Position numbers and translations under genes: made by a program. This document shows positions 35,513 through 45,247 of a DNA stretch of 64,000 nt, in pieces. Below the pieces are notes generated by a model. That model searched no databases. It was not told the DNA's origin and saw only the letters and a program-made list of their open reading frames with translations. Source of the stretch: Actinomyces johnsonii (lineage in GTDB: Bacteria; Actinomycetota; Actinomycetes; Actinomycetales; Actinomycetaceae); NCBI RefSeq assembly GCF_006546835.1, contig NZ_VICB01000013.1, positions 304,784 through 368,783 on the forward strand. Reading direction: 5' to 3'. Every line of letters begins with the position of its first letter. The stretch's first letter is position 1.

Positions 35513-36306
35513 CGATCGCTGATGGTCTGCTGTCGGTACAGGCTCGGTGAGAAGCCCAGGACTTGTCGGAAGTCGGCAGTCAGGTGGGCGTGGTCCGCGT
35601 AGTCGAGCTCGGCGGCGACCTGCGCAACGGTGACAGAAGGATCCTCCCGGAGCCACTGTGCCGCTTCTTGGAGCCGGTAGCGTCTGACCACTGCGAGTGG
35701 GGGCAGGCCGATGTACTTCTTACAGAGGCGTTGCAGACTTCGGATGGAAAGATCGAGGCGTCTCGCCAGCTGATCGACGCGCAGGATGCTTCTGTCGGAG
35801 GCGACGACGTCCTCCATCCGGTTGGCCATAAGCGCCATCGCTTGTGGCGGCCCGATATGTTGCGCCACCCAGGCTGCCAGGGCGTTGGCGGCACGCTGTT
35901 CACCCCTCGTCGTGTTCGTATCCGTCATAGCGCCGGCGACGGTGGTCTTCAGATCAGGGTCCTCGAGCGTTCGATGGGAATTCCGAATCAGGGACGGGGA
36001 GCACAGGGCGCCAGCCCCAGCGGGACGTAGGAGGGCGCCGACCGCCCACCCCCGGCCTTCCAGCTCGCGATAGGAGATGCTCGTCGTCGGGCCGTGCAGA
36101 GTGATGCCGTCCGGTTCAACCACGAGGTTACAAGCGGGGAACGGGAGAACCTCCTGCCGGTCCCGTTGTCCTGCGGGCAGGTTCCAGCGCGGAATCCAGA
36201 TCCAGCGGACGCGGTCGGCCAGTGCCTCGGACACAGGCTCGCGGTGAAAGGTCGGAAGCCTGGAGGGGTAGAGGATCCCCCGTTGATCAGCGGTCGTCTC
36301 GGGCAC
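35491..36306 (-). CDS. AraC family transcriptional regulator
   Basis: A 271-residue regulator. The N-terminal part (1-150) resembles the DUF6597 ligand/sensor domain found in AraC proteins (VRWIWIPRWNLPAG, LPFPACNLVVEPDG, GWAVGALLRPAGA). The C-terminal AraC HTH pair is VDQLARRLDLSIRSLQRL and VTVAQVAAELDYADHAHLT, then DFRQVLGFSPSLYR. Divergent from the VOC gene 36378 with 71 bp between the starts; proteins of this class commonly control the adjacent gene. GTG 36306 with GGTGAGGA upstream. Effector unknown. Confidence 0.85.
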   Translation of the reverse strand: MPETTADQRGILYPSRLPTFHREPVSEALADRVRWIWIPRWNLPAGQRDRQEVLPFPACNLVVEPDGITLHGPTTSISYRELEGRGWAVGALLRPAGAGALCSPSLIRNSHRTLEDPDLKTTVAGAMTDTNTTRGEQRAANALAAWVAQHIGPPQAMALMANRMEDVVASDRSILRVDQLARRLDLSIRSLQRLCKKYIGLPPLAVVRRYRLQEAAQWLREDPSVTVAQVAAELDYADHAHLTADFRQVLGFSPSLYRQQTISDRQALSDR

Positions 36307-36377
36307 GGTTCCTCACCTTTCCGGAACTGTCGCAGATCTTCAAGCGAAGGCATTTCTTCGTTCTTACAGTCGTTGAC

Positions 36378-36899
36378 ATGAGTACACGCAACGTATCCGG
36401 AGCAACCGGTCAGTACACGACTCACGGGACTCCGCACGGATTCACCAGCATCACACCGTTTCTGGCCATTGACGGCGCCGACCGGGCACGTCAGTTCTAT
36501 CGTGACGTCTTCGGGGCGCGCATCGTGGACAGTGTTGAGATGGAGGGGGCGGTTGTCCATGCGGAGCTCGACTTCGGTCATGGCAGGGTCCAGATCGGTG
36601 AGCCGTCCGCCTTGTCCGATCTGGTCGCGACCCCGTCGGACGAGCCGGTCTGCTACTCGATCGGCCTGTACTGCCCGGACGTCGACGCCGTCGTTGAGCG
36701 GGCTACTGCCGCCGGCGCGACCTTGCTGGAACCGCTTGACACCTTCGTATCCGGGGACAGGTTCGCCTCCATCCGCGACCCCTTCGGCGTGCGGTGGGCG
36801 GTCATGACCCGGGTCGAGGACCTGTCCGAACAGGAGAGCGCGGCCCGTGTTGCCGCATGGGCCAAGAAGGAAAAGAGACAGGCCGCGGCTGGCAACTGA
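36378..36899 (+). CDS. VOC superfamily protein, PhnB/glyoxalase-like
   Basis: A 173-residue protein of the vicinal oxygen chelate fold, of the PhnB-like type. It has FTSITPFLAIDGADRARQFY near residue 20, VFGARIVDS, HAELDFGHGRVQIGEPS, and DRFASIRDPFGVRWAVMTRV, the DPFGxxW block near the end of the fold. A C-terminal extension of about 25 charged residues follows. Enzyme activity unknown. It is divergent from the AraC-type regulator, its likely controller. TACAGT lies 7 nt before the ATG, with no Shine-Dalgarno. Confidence 0.83.
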   Translation: MSTRNVSGATGQYTTHGTPHGFTSITPFLAIDGADRARQFYRDVFGARIVDSVEMEGAVVHAELDFGHGRVQIGEPSALSDLVATPSDEPVCYSIGLYCPDVDAVVERATAAGATLLEPLDTFVSGDRFASIRDPFGVRWAVMTRVEDLSEQESAARVAAWAKKEKRQAAAGN

Positions 36900-36912
36900 G
36901 CCCGTTCAAGGC

Positions 36913-39072
36913 TCAGCGCCGCTGGCGCTTCTCGCGCACGCGCACCCCGATCTGGATGGGGGTGCCGGTGAAGCCGAACTCCTCGCGCAGGCGGCGCTCG
37001 ATGAAGCGCCGGTAGCCGGCGTCGAGGAAGCCGGTGGTGAAGATGACGATCCTGGGCGGGGCCACCTGGACCTGAGTAGCGAAGAGGATGCGGGGCTGCT
37101 TGCCGCCGCGCACCGGGTGCGGGGTCGCGGACTGCAGCTGGCCCAGGAAGCCGTTGAGCCGGCCCGTGGGCACACGCGTGGCCCAGCCCTCCAGGGCGGC
37201 GTCGAGGGCGCGCACGAGCCGGTTGGTGTGCCAGCCCGTCCGGGCGGCCAGGTTGATATGGGGGGCCCAGGAGACATGGGCCAGATCGTGCTCGACCTCC
37301 CACAGGAGCATCTTCTGACGCTCCTCGTCCACCAGGTCCCATTTGTTGTTGACCAGGACCAGGGCGCGACCTGCGTCGACGACCTGCTGGACGACACGCA
37401 CGTCCTGCTCGCTGATCGGCTCGGAGGCGTCCAGGAGGACGACGGCGACCTCGGCCTTGTCGATGGCACCCTGCGTGCGCAGGACCGCGTAGTAGTCGGC
37501 GCCCCGTGACTGCTTGACGCGCCGGCGGATCCCGGCGGTGTCGACGAAGACCCATTGGCGCCCGTCAAGCTCGATGATCTCGTCGACCGGGTCCCGGGTA
37601 GTACCAGCGGTCTCATTGACGACGACGCGCTCCCTGCCTGCGATGGAGTTCAGCAGCGAGGACTTGCCGACATTGGGCCGTCCCACAAGTGCAACGCGGT
37701 GCAGGTCGCCCTTAGGGGCTGCGGCAGCAACGGCGGAGACCTCCGGAAGAACCTCCATGACGGCGTCGAGGACCTCGCCGCTGCCCCGGCCGTGCAGGGC
37801 CGAGACCGGGAAGGGCTCGCCCAGGCCCAGGTTCCACAGGGCGGCGGCGTCCCCCTCCTGCGCCGGGGAGTCGACCTTGTTGGCGGCCAGAACCACGGGC
37901 TTGCCGCTACGGCGCAGCATCCGCACCACGCGCGCATCGGTCTCGGTGATCCCGACCTGGGCATCGACGACGAGCAGGACGGCGTCGGCCATCTCGACGG
38001 CGACTTCTGCCTGCGTGGCCACGGCGGCGTCGAGACCGGCCACGTCCACCTCCCAGCCGCCGGTGTCGACGATGGTGAAGCGGCGCCCGGCCCACTCGGC
38101 CGGGTAGGAGACCCGGTCGCGGGTGACACCGGGGGTGTCCTGGACGACGGCCTCGCGGCGGCCCAGAACCCGGTTGACCAGTGTCGACTTGCCCACGTTG
38201 GGCCGACCGACGACGGCCAGGACCGGCAGCCCGGGCTCGGTGCGGTCGCCGGTTGGAAGCTCACCGTCCGCCTCCAGAAGAGCGAGGTCCTCCTCATCGA
38301 GCTCATAGTCGCTCAGGCCCTCACGCATGGCCTGTGCCCTCAGGTCCTCCTCCGCGTCACGCCGAGCAGCGGAGTCGGCGGCCTCTTCGATGAGGTCTAG
38401 GACCCGCTCGACGGACTGCTCCAGGGTCATCTCCGAGGTGTCCACCAAAGTGACGCCCTCGGGCGCGGTGAGGAACTGGGAGACCGTGGAGTCGTCGCGG
38501 TCGCGACGCACCACCTGGTCGCGCAGGGCGGCGGCGTCGACCTGCTTGCCGGCGGCCTCCAGGTCCCCGGCGCGCCGCATCAGGCGGGCCTCCTCTGAGG
38601 CGGTCACGAGCAGGCGGGCGTCGGCATCGGGAGCGATGACGGTGGTGATGTCGCGCCCCTCGGCCACGATGCCGGCTCCCCCGGAGAAAGAGCCGGTGTG
38701 CCCGGTCGCCTCGAAACGGATGATGTCGCGCTGACGGCGCGCCAACTCGGCACGCACATCGAGGTTGGTGGCGACCTTGGAGACGACCGAGGCGATGTGC
38801 GGGTCGCGAATCGCGGCCGACACGTCAGTTCCGTCGACAGTGAAGGTGGGGTGCTCGGGATCCAGCCCCATGTGCAGCGGCATCGCAGCGACGACATCGA
38901 CGACGGCGGCCCCGTCGTCCAGGTCAACCCCCTTGTGCTCGCACCACCAGGCCGCGGCCCGGTACATGGCGCCGGTGTCGAGGTAGGCCAGGCCGAGCGT
39001 GGCTGCCACACGCCGCGAGACGGTGGACTTGCCCGATCCGCTCGGCCCGTCGATCGCGACGACGATTCCCAT
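36913..39072 (-). CDS. cmk-der: Fused cytidylate kinase / GTPase Der
   Basis: A 719-residue bifunctional protein in one uninterrupted frame. Residues 1 to about 225 are cytidylate kinase ([51 protein letters not shown]), phosphorylating CMP/dCMP. An acidic linker of about 50 residues follows. Residues about 285-719 are the double GTPase Der/EngA for 50S subunit assembly: G1 motifs [10 protein letters not shown] and [16 protein letters not shown] and [12 protein letters not shown] and NKWD, then the KH-like domain with [13 protein letters not shown]. Such fusions are known from Actinomyces and Bifidobacterium. ATG 39072 has GGAGGACACC upstream. Confidence 0.95.
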   Translation of the reverse strand: MGIVVAIDGPSGSGKSTVSRRVAATLGLAYLDTGAMYRAAAWWCEHKGVDLDDGAAVVDVVAAMPLHMGLDPEHPTFTVDGTDVSAAIRDPHIASVVSKVATNLDVRAELARRQRDIIRFEATGHTGSFSGGAGIVAEGRDITTVIAPDADARLLVTASEEARLMRRAGDLEAAGKQVDAAALRDQVVRRDRDDSTVSQFLTAPEGVTLVDTSEMTLEQSVERVLDLIEEAADSAARRDAEEDLRAQAMREGLSDYELDEEDLALLEADGELPTGDRTEPGLPVLAVVGRPNVGKSTLVNRVLGRREAVVQDTPGVTRDRVSYPAEWAGRRFTIVDTGGWEVDVAGLDAAVATQAEVAVEMADAVLLVVDAQVGITETDARVVRMLRRSGKPVVLAANKVDSPAQEGDAAALWNLGLGEPFPVSALHGRGSGEVLDAVMEVLPEVSAVAAAAPKGDLHRVALVGRPNVGKSSLLNSIAGRERVVVNETAGTTRDPVDEIIELDGRQWVFVDTAGIRRRVKQSRGADYYAVLRTQGAIDKAEVAVVLLDASEPISEQDVRVVQQVVDAGRALVLVNNKWDLVDEERQKMLLWEVEHDLAHVSWAPHINLAARTGWHTNRLVRALDAALEGWATRVPTGRLNGFLGQLQSATPHPVRGGKQPRILFATQVQVAPPRIVIFTTGFLDAGYRRFIERRLREEFGFTGTPIQIGVRVREKRQRR

Positions 39073-39199
39073 GGTGTCCTCCAGCAGGGTCCGATTCCGG
39101 TCATGAACTGGGCCAAGCGTCCCATACTCCGGTGCGATACCGCGGATCAGCCCCCATGAGTACTGACACAGGCGGCCCCGAGAACGGATTGAACCGGGT

Positions 39200-40360
39200 T
39201 CAACCTGCGACGACGCGCCATCCCTGGGCGTCCAGCGCCTCCTCCAGCCCCTGGGCGGCCGCCGGTAGGACGGAGATGAGCGCAATCCCGGCGCTCTGCC
39301 CGGCCGAGTGCTCCAAGGAGAAGTCCTCGATATTGACACCGGCGGCGCCGATATCGGAGAAGAGCCGACCGAGCTCACCGGCGGCGTCGGGCACGAGCAC
39401 CTGGACCTCGGCATAACGGCGCGGCGCCCCGCCGTGCTTGCCGGGGATGCGGGCGCGACCTGCGTTTCCCCTGGCCATGACGTCGGTGACAGCGCCGACG
39501 GCCCCGGGAGCAATCGTGTGCACCACGCCGGGGGCCGTGTGCTCGGGGCTGTCCGGCTCGCAGGCAGCCGCCTCGATACCCTCGATCAGCGCGCCCAGGT
39601 CGGCACTGATCTGGCGCAGCAGATCGGCCACGGGCCCGGCATTGCCCACGATGATGGCAGACCACAGTCGCGGATCCGAGGCCGCGATCCGAGTAACGTC
39701 GCGAAGCCCCTGACCCGACAGCGCCAGAGCGCTCTCCCCCAGCGCCTCCAAGCGCGCAGCCACGAGGGAGGCGATGAGCTGAGGCATGTGGGAGACGGCG
39801 GCGACGGCGGCGTCGTGCTCCGCGGCGTCCATGCGCACCGGGGTGGCGCCCACGTCCACCGCCAAGTTCCTGATGACTAGCTCGGCCTCGGACGCTGAGT
39901 CCTGGCCGACGACCACCCAGGGACGTCCGGCGAAGAGGTCGGAGTCGGCAGCCGCCGCGCCGGAGCGCTCGCGGCCGGCCATCGGGTGGGAGCCGACGTA
40001 TCGGCGCGCCTCCGCGCCCGCACGGGCCTGGACCTCGGCAACAACCCGTTCCTTGACCGAGGCGACGTCGGTGACCACGGCATGGGGATGGGCCACCAGC
40101 TGTGCGACGACGACGTCGGCGGTCACGTCGGGTGGAATGGCCACGACGACGATCTGCGGCTCCGGGCTGTCCTCGTCATGAGGCACTCCCGCCCCCATGT
40201 CTCGGGCCAGGGCCAGGGACGTGGGCGAGGTGTCGGAGAGCTGGACCTCGACACCCGCCGCACGCAGCGCCAGGGCCAGGGATGTTCCCAGGAGCCCGGT
40301 ACCGATGATGAGGACCGGCCCGCGCGTGGACATCGATGCCCGGGGCTCAACCGCACTCAC
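39200..40360 (-). CDS. tyrA: Prephenate dehydrogenase with C-terminal ACT domain
   Basis: Oxidises prephenate to 4-hydroxyphenylpyruvate for tyrosine synthesis. The 386-residue protein has the NAD fold [29 protein letters not shown], the substrate block [18 protein letters not shown] near residue 125 with the catalytic His, and [11 protein letters not shown]. Residues about 310-386 ([20 protein letters not shown] and later) form an ACT domain, pointing to feedback control by an aromatic amino acid. GTG 40360 overlaps the rluB stop (GTGA). Ends 127 bp before cmk-der. Confidence 0.92.
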   Translation of the reverse strand: MSAVEPRASMSTRGPVLIIGTGLLGTSLALALRAAGVEVQLSDTSPTSLALARDMGAGVPHDEDSPEPQIVVVAIPPDVTADVVVAQLVAHPHAVVTDVASVKERVVAEVQARAGAEARRYVGSHPMAGRERSGAAAADSDLFAGRPWVVVGQDSASEAELVIRNLAVDVGATPVRMDAAEHDAAVAAVSHMPQLIASLVAARLEALGESALALSGQGLRDVTRIAASDPRLWSAIIVGNAGPVADLLRQISADLGALIEGIEAAACEPDSPEHTAPGVVHTIAPGAVGAVTDVMARGNAGRARIPGKHGGAPRRYAEVQVLVPDAAGELGRLFSDIGAAGVNIEDFSLEHSAGQSAGIALISVLPAAAQGLEEALDAQGWRVVAG

Positions 40361-41331
40361 AGCCCGACCTCCCGCTGCAACGCGGCGATCTCCTCGCCGC
40401 TGAGGGGCCGGATCTCACCGGGGCGCAGGTTACCCAGCCGCAGCGGCCCCAGTCGCGTGCGCGCCAGGCGCATGACCGGGTGGCCGACGGCGTCCAGCAT
40501 GCGCCGCACGATGCGGTTCTTGCCGGAGTGGAGGGTGATCTCAACGATGGAGCCACGAGGTCCGGAATCCTTGACGGTGACTCGGTCCGCCCGGGCCTCG
40601 CCGTCCTCGAGCTCGATGCCGCGCCGCAGCTTGCGCGGCACCCACGGCTCGACCTGCCCCTCGACGATGGCAACGTAGGTCTTGGAGATCTCGAAGCTGG
40701 GGTGCATGAGCCGGTGGGAGAGCTCGCCGTCGTTGGACAGCAGGAGCAGCCCCTCGGTCTCGGTGTCGAGGCGACCGACGTGCACCAGACGCAGCGAGTC
40801 GGGCAGCTCGGGGTGCTGGGCCAGGTAATCGTGTCCGTACTGGGCCACGGTGGGACGCCCTCCTGGGTCCTCCATGGTGGTGACGACTCCGGCCGGTTTG
40901 TGGAGCATGAGGGTGATGAGCTCGGGGTTGGTGAGGATCCGGCCGCCGTCGACGCGGATCTCCTGGGTCAGTGGATCCACCCTGACGCCCGGCTCGGTGA
41001 CGGTGATGCCGTCGACGCTGACGCGACCGTCGGCGATGAGCTGCTCGCAGGCCCGGCGTGAGGCGACTCCCGCGTGGGCGAGAACTTTCTGCAGCCGCTG
41101 CCCGGAGGCGACGTGCGGGTCGTCCTGCCCGCCCTTGGAGGCGCGCTCACGCATCGCCAACAGGCGGGACTCCTCGCCCTCGTCGATGGCCTCGGCATCG
41201 AAGGCGGCCAGATCGGCGGCGTCGGCGTCCCCGTCCAGTTCCTCGAGGTCGTCCTCGTCGTAGAACTCCTGGCCGCCGAAGTCGCTCTCGGGTACCGAGT
41301 CGGCCTTGCTGTGGCGCTTCTTCGGGGTCAT
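40357..41331 (-). CDS. rluB: 23S rRNA pseudouridine synthase, RluB/RsuA family
   Basis: A 324-residue RNA-modifying enzyme. After an acidic N-terminal extension of about 70 residues (YDEDDLEELDGDADAADLAA), the S4 domain is RLQKVLAHAGVASRRACEQL, and the catalytic domain has HVGRLDTETEGLLLLSNDGE with the catalytic Asp near residue 185 and GKNRIVRRMLDAVGHPVMRL. It isomerises a uridine in large-subunit rRNA. The acidic tail is common in actinobacterial members. It overlaps scpB upstream and tyrA downstream by 4 bp each. Confidence 0.92.
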   Translation of the reverse strand: MTPKKRHSKADSVPESDFGGQEFYDEDDLEELDGDADAADLAAFDAEAIDEGEESRLLAMRERASKGGQDDPHVASGQRLQKVLAHAGVASRRACEQLIADGRVSVDGITVTEPGVRVDPLTQEIRVDGGRILTNPELITLMLHKPAGVVTTMEDPGGRPTVAQYGHDYLAQHPELPDSLRLVHVGRLDTETEGLLLLSNDGELSHRLMHPSFEISKTYVAIVEGQVEPWVPRKLRRGIELEDGEARADRVTVKDSGPRGSIVEITLHSGKNRIVRRMLDAVGHPVMRLARTRLGPLRLGNLRPGEIRPLSGEEIAALQREVGL

Positions 41332-41927
41332 GGGGTCCTCCTACCGGCCAACTCATCAGCCTGTTCGACGATCTCCCCCAATGCCTCGACACGGGGCAGA
41401 TAGGGGGCCAGGGGTGGTAGCTCGTCCAGGGAGTCGATTCCCAAGTACTCCAGGAACTCTCCCGTGGTCCGGTACAGGATCGCACCGGAGGTCTCGGCCC
41501 CGGCCTCCTCGATGAGGCCGCGGGCATGCAGGGTGCGCATCACGCCGTCGACGTTGACACCGCGGATCGCCGCGACGCGTCCGCGGGTGACCGGCTGCCG
41601 GTAGGCGACGACGGCGAGGGTCTCCAGCGCGGCCTGGCTCAGGCGCGCGGTGGCTCCGCCGATGATGAATTGTTCGACGAGGTCGGCGTGCTCGGGCACG
41701 GAGGCGAAGCGCCAACCGCCGGCCGCCCGACGCAGGAGGAAGCCGTGGGATCGGCTGCCGGGCCTCTCTCCCCGGTACTCGGCGGCGAGGTCCTCGAGCA
41801 GCTCCTCGGCCAGCCTGTCCTCAAGGCCGAGGGCCTGGGCGATCGCAGCGGTGGTTACCGGCTCGTCGGCGACGATGAGGATCGCCTCGGCGGCGCTGCG
41901 CAGCCGAGGTTCGACGACGTCGCTCAT
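41328..41927 (-). CDS. scpB: Segregation and condensation protein B
   Basis: A 199-residue winged-helix protein that dimerises and, with ScpA, regulates the SMC condensin. Two winged-helix units are visible: LRSAAEAILIVADEPVTTAA and AALETLAVVAYRQPVTRGRV, followed by IRGVNVDGVMRTLHARGLIE. The sequence TGEFLEYLGIDSLDELPPL closes the family pattern. Overlaps scpA and rluB by 4 bp. Confidence 0.94.
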   Translation of the reverse strand: MSDVVEPRLRSAAEAILIVADEPVTTAAIAQALGLEDRLAEELLEDLAAEYRGERPGSRSHGFLLRRAAGGWRFASVPEHADLVEQFIIGGATARLSQAALETLAVVAYRQPVTRGRVAAIRGVNVDGVMRTLHARGLIEEAGAETSGAILYRTTGEFLEYLGIDSLDELPPLAPYLPRVEALGEIVEQADELAGRRTP

Positions 41928-42754
41928 GCGAATTCCTCCTCGAGCTCGGTCAGGTCATCGGAGGTCATCATGCCGCTCATATCGTCCTGGCCGGCGCACC
42001 AGCTCACGGTGATCTCGCCCATGGCCTCGATCTGGTCCAGCTCTGCGCTGCCCTGCCGGTGCAGGATGAGCAGCGCCAGGAATCGGGCGACGACGACGGC
42101 TGTGCGCTCGGCATCCTCGATGAGTTGAGCGAAGGTGAGGATCCCGTGGCGGCGCAGCCTCAGCACGATGAGGCTCAGCTGTTCTCCGACCGGGACCCGC
42201 TCGTGAAGGTGAACGGTCTGGACGCCCGGATCCGTGGGCCGGGTGAAGGCCGCGAGAGCCAGGTGAGCGAGCTCCTCGGGAGTAATAGTGGCCACGAGCT
42301 TGGGCAGAAGGGCTGCGAAGTGCGGCTCCAGTGCGACGATCCGGAGATGGCTGCGCGCTGAGGTATCTGCCCGATGGCGAAAGGCGGCTGCGGCCTCCTT
42401 GAAGGCCCGGTACTGCAGGAGCCGGGCGAAGAGCAGGTCTCGGGCCTCGAGGAGCTCGAGGTCGGGTTCCTCTTCGTCCTCATCGTGGGGCAGGAGCCGG
42501 TGGGCCTTGAGGGCCAGGAGCGTCGAAGCCACCACAATGAACTCCGATGCGCGCCCCAGGTCCCAATCGGAACGCATGTGGGCGATGAAGTCATCGGTCA
42601 CCTCCGCCAGCGCCAGCTCGGTGACGTCGAGGCGCTTGCGGGCGATGAGGCTCAGGAGCAGGTCGAAGGGGCCTTCGAACTGAGGCAGGGCGACGCTGAA
42701 ACCGGGCAGGCGAGGTGGCCCCTGAGACTCCTGAGCCGTTGGCTCAGGCGACAT
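41924..42754 (-). CDS. scpA: Segregation and condensation protein A
   Basis: A 276-residue kleisin subunit of the SMC-ScpAB condensin. The N-terminal kleisin block is LPQFEGPFDLLLSLIARKRL, then LDVTELALAEVTDDFI, EFIVVASTLLALKAHRLLP and the acidic stretch DEDEEEPDLE. The C-terminal winged helix includes VVVARFLALLILHRQGSAEL. ATG 42754 overlaps the parA stop by 11 bp; a longer frame reaching 42925 lies within parA and is rejected. Confidence 0.93.
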   Translation of the reverse strand: MSPEPTAQESQGPPRLPGFSVALPQFEGPFDLLLSLIARKRLDVTELALAEVTDDFIAHMRSDWDLGRASEFIVVASTLLALKAHRLLPHDEDEEEPDLELLEARDLLFARLLQYRAFKEAAAAFRHRADTSARSHLRIVALEPHFAALLPKLVATITPEELAHLALAAFTRPTDPGVQTVHLHERVPVGEQLSLIVLRLRRHGILTFAQLIEDAERTAVVVARFLALLILHRQGSAELDQIEAMGEITVSWCAGQDDMSGMMTSDDLTELEEEFA

Positions 42755-43616
42755 CGCCGCGGGCGATGACCTCTCGGGCGAGCCTGCGGTAGGCCTCTGC
42801 TCCGGGGTGCGAGGGCGCGTAGCTGGTGATCGGCTCGTTGGCCACGGAGGCATCGGGGAACTTGATCGTGCGTCGAATGCGCGTGTCGAAGAGCTGCTCG
42901 CCGAAGGCCTGCTCCAGGCGCTCAATCACCTCGCGCGAGTGCAGGGTGCGGGAGTCCACCATGGTGGCCAGGATGCCGTCGATCTCCAGTGAGGCGTTGA
43001 GGCGGTCCTTGACCCGCTCGACGGTCTCGACCAGGAGGGCCACCCCTCGCAGCGCGAAGAACTCGGTCTCCAAGGGGATGATGACGCCGTGGGAGGCGGT
43101 CAGGGCGTTGATGGTGAGCAGCCCCAGTGAGGGCTGGCAGTCCACGAGGATGACGTCGTAGTCGTCCAGGACAGGGCGCAGCACTCGTTTGAGAGCCTGT
43201 TCTCGGGCCACCTCGTTGACGAGCTGGACCTCAGCGGCGGACAGGTCGATATTGGCCGGGACGATGTCCAGTCCCGGTGCGGTGGTCTCGTGGATGACGG
43301 TGCGGATGTCCGGGCGGCTGGCGACGAGCAGGTCGTAAATGGTGGAGTCCAGCTCGTGGGCGTTGATGCCCAACCCCGCCGAGGCGGCTCCCTGAGGGTC
43401 GAAGTCGACGATGAGGACTTTGCGCCCGAGCTCGGCCAGCGCCGCACCGAGGTTGATCGTCGTGGTGGTCTTGCCGACGCCGCCCTTCTGGTTGCACATG
43501 GAGATGACCCGAGCGGGTCCGTGCGACTCCAGCGGCGCGGGGATGGGGAAGTCCTTCTCCTCGCTTTCTTCTGTGCCGGGGTTGTCGATCAGGCCTGGCT
43601 GGATGGAGTCATTCAC
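42744..43616 (-). CDS. parA: ParA family ATPase (Rv1708-like)
   Basis: A 290-residue deviant Walker ATPase: ISMCNQKGGVGKTTTTINLG near residue 38, IVDFDPQGAASAGLG, VILVDCQPSLGLLTINAL, and the ParA end FPDASVANEPITSYAPSH. A 35-residue acidic N-terminal tail precedes it. It has no adjacent ParB, so it is the orphan ParA that heads the parA-scpA-scpB-rluB operon in actinobacteria, and may help place the condensin or the origin. GTG 43616 has TAGGCT 7 nt upstream and no Shine-Dalgarno. Confidence 0.9.
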   Translation of the reverse strand: MNDSIQPGLIDNPGTEESEEKDFPIPAPLESHGPARVISMCNQKGGVGKTTTTINLGAALAELGRKVLIVDFDPQGAASAGLGINAHELDSTIYDLLVASRPDIRTVIHETTAPGLDIVPANIDLSAAEVQLVNEVAREQALKRVLRPVLDDYDVILVDCQPSLGLLTINALTASHGVIIPLETEFFALRGVALLVETVERVKDRLNASLEIDGILATMVDSRTLHSREVIERLEQAFGEQLFDTRIRRTIKFPDASVANEPITSYAPSHPGAEAYRRLAREVIARGDVA

Positions 43617-43758
43617 GCTCCCCAGCCTAGTCGAAAGCCGCCCGCCCTCGCCCAGTTCAGACGGGACACGCCAGAGAGCGCCCCTCTTTCAGGATGGTCC
43701 CGGTCCTTGTTCAGGATTCCCTCATCGCTAGACGGCCGCCGGGGCGCCGGCAGGGCGA

Positions 43759-44661
43759 TCAGGCCAGCGCTCGCGGGTGGCTGGTGACATAGACCTCCCG
43801 CAGATGGTCGACGGTGACCTTCGTATAGATCTGGGTGGTGGTCACGGAGGCGTGTCCCAGCATCTCCTGGACAACGCGTACATCGGCTCCTCCGGCCAGA
43901 AGATGTGTGGCGAAGGAGTGTCGCAGGGTATGGGGCGAGATGCGGCGCTCGTCAGAGGAGTCTGTACCAGTCAGGCCGGCGCGTTCAGCGGCCTGCTGCA
44001 GAACCGCCCAGGCGCTCTGCCGGCTCAAGGGGCGGCCCAGGGTGTTGAGGAAGACCTGCGGCGCTCCCCCGCCCTTCTCCGCCAGGATCGGCCTGCCTCT
44101 TACCAGGTAGGCGTCCAGCGCCTCCCAGGCGTAGGCCCCCATGGGGACGACGCGCTCCTTGCGCCCCTTGCCGAAGAGTCGCAGCAGCCGAGAGGCGGCG
44201 TCGAGGTCGTCGACGACGAGCCCGACCGCTTCGGAGATGCGGGCACCGGTGGCGTAGAGCACCTCCAGCAGCGCCCGATCGCGCAGGCTCACCGGGGAGT
44301 CGTCGATCCCGGAGGCCTCCAGGAGGCGGCGGACCTCCTCGATACTCAGAGCCTTGGGAAGTCTCCGCCCGGGCTGGGGCGGGCGCACTGTGGCCGAGGG
44401 GTCCTGCGAGGTGGCCCCCTCGGCCAGGAGGAACTTGTGCCAGCCGCGTACGGCGGTGACGGTTCTCGAGGCCGACGACGAGGCCAGAGGGCGGGCGCCG
44501 TCGGCTCCGGTGCGCAGAGCCTCGAGGAAGCCGGCCACGTCGTTGCGGCTCACTTCCTGCGGGGCTGTGATGCCGCCGTTTCTCAGGTAGCGCAGATAGC
44601 GGCCGAGATCGCGTTCGTAGGCGCTGAGGGTGTGGGGACTCAGCCCACGTTCAACACGCAA
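43759..44661 (-). CDS. xerD: Tyrosine recombinase XerD
   Basis: Site-specific recombinase that resolves chromosome dimers at dif. The 300-residue frame has the core-binding domain [19 protein letters not shown] and the catalytic domain with Arg in [16 protein letters not shown], Lys in [31 protein letters not shown] (His, Arg), and the nucleophile Tyr in [18 protein letters not shown]. Only a TTG at 44661 is available as a normal start, yet family similarity ([11 protein letters not shown]) continues upstream to about 44697 with no ATG, GTG or TTG in frame; the true start may be a rare codon. Follows secG. Confidence 0.88.
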   Translation of the reverse strand: MRVERGLSPHTLSAYERDLGRYLRYLRNGGITAPQEVSRNDVAGFLEALRTGADGARPLASSSASRTVTAVRGWHKFLLAEGATSQDPSATVRPPQPGRRLPKALSIEEVRRLLEASGIDDSPVSLRDRALLEVLYATGARISEAVGLVVDDLDAASRLLRLFGKGRKERVVPMGAYAWEALDAYLVRGRPILAEKGGGAPQVFLNTLGRPLSRQSAWAVLQQAAERAGLTGTDSSDERRISPHTLRHSFATHLLAGGADVRVVQEMLGHASVTTTQIYTKVTVDHLREVYVTSHPRALA

Positions 44662-44773
44662 GTGGGCAAGATAGCCGCGCAGCTCCCGGTCCAGGGCGTC
44701 GCCACGCGAATCGTGAGTGGTGCCGGAGGCCGGAGCCGTCGTCTTCGAGGCGCTCGTTGCAACCAGCCGGTGC

Positions 44774-45016
44774 TCAGCTGAGCTTGGCGACCAGGCCGAG
44801 CCCGACGATCGTGATCGTCCAGGTGATGGCCACCGCCACCGTAATACGGTCGAGGTTGCGCTCGGCCACGCCGGAGGATCCCGCCGAGGAGGAGATGCCG
44901 CCGCCGAACATGTCCGACAGGCCGCCTCCCTTGCCCTTGTGCAGGAGGATTGACATGATGAGGAAGAAGCTCGAGAGCACGAGCAGCACCTGAAGGACGA
45001 TACGCACCACGTTCAC
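44774..45016 (-). CDS. secG: Preprotein translocase subunit SecG
   Basis: An 80-residue small membrane subunit of the Sec translocon. Two helices ([20 protein letters not shown] and [20 protein letters not shown]) flank the family loop [20 protein letters not shown] 45016 has AAGGGA upstream. It stands after tpiA as in most actinobacteria, but a strong hairpin (45141-45183) separates the two. Confidence 0.93.
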   Translation of the reverse strand: MNVVRIVLQVLLVLSSFFLIMSILLHKGKGGGLSDMFGGGISSSAGSSGVAERNLDRITVAVAITWTITIVGLGLVAKLS

Positions 45017-45140
45017 GCCGCGTTCCCTTCTTCGTTGGTTTCGTCTTGCTGCGGGGGACTCACGCTCCGGTCGAGGCCCGCAGCGGACCTCGTCGGGGTC
45101 TGCATCCCACCTGTCCGCTCGGCAGTCTACCTGCAACGCA

Positions 45141-45183
45141 CCGGGTCCCGGACACCTCATGGTGTGAGGTCTCCGGGACCCGG
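45141..45183 (-). terminator. Terminator after tpiA
   Basis: CCGGGTCCCGGACACCTCA and TGAGGTCTCCGGGACCCGG form a 19-bp stem with one mismatch and a 5-nt loop, between tpiA and secG. It would end or reduce transcription of the glycolytic operon. Confidence 0.8.
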
Positions 45184-45247
45184 GCTACGACCGCCGAGAC
45201 TCTAGAGGAATCGGGGTCACGACTCCCGATCTCGCGGCTCGGGCCGC

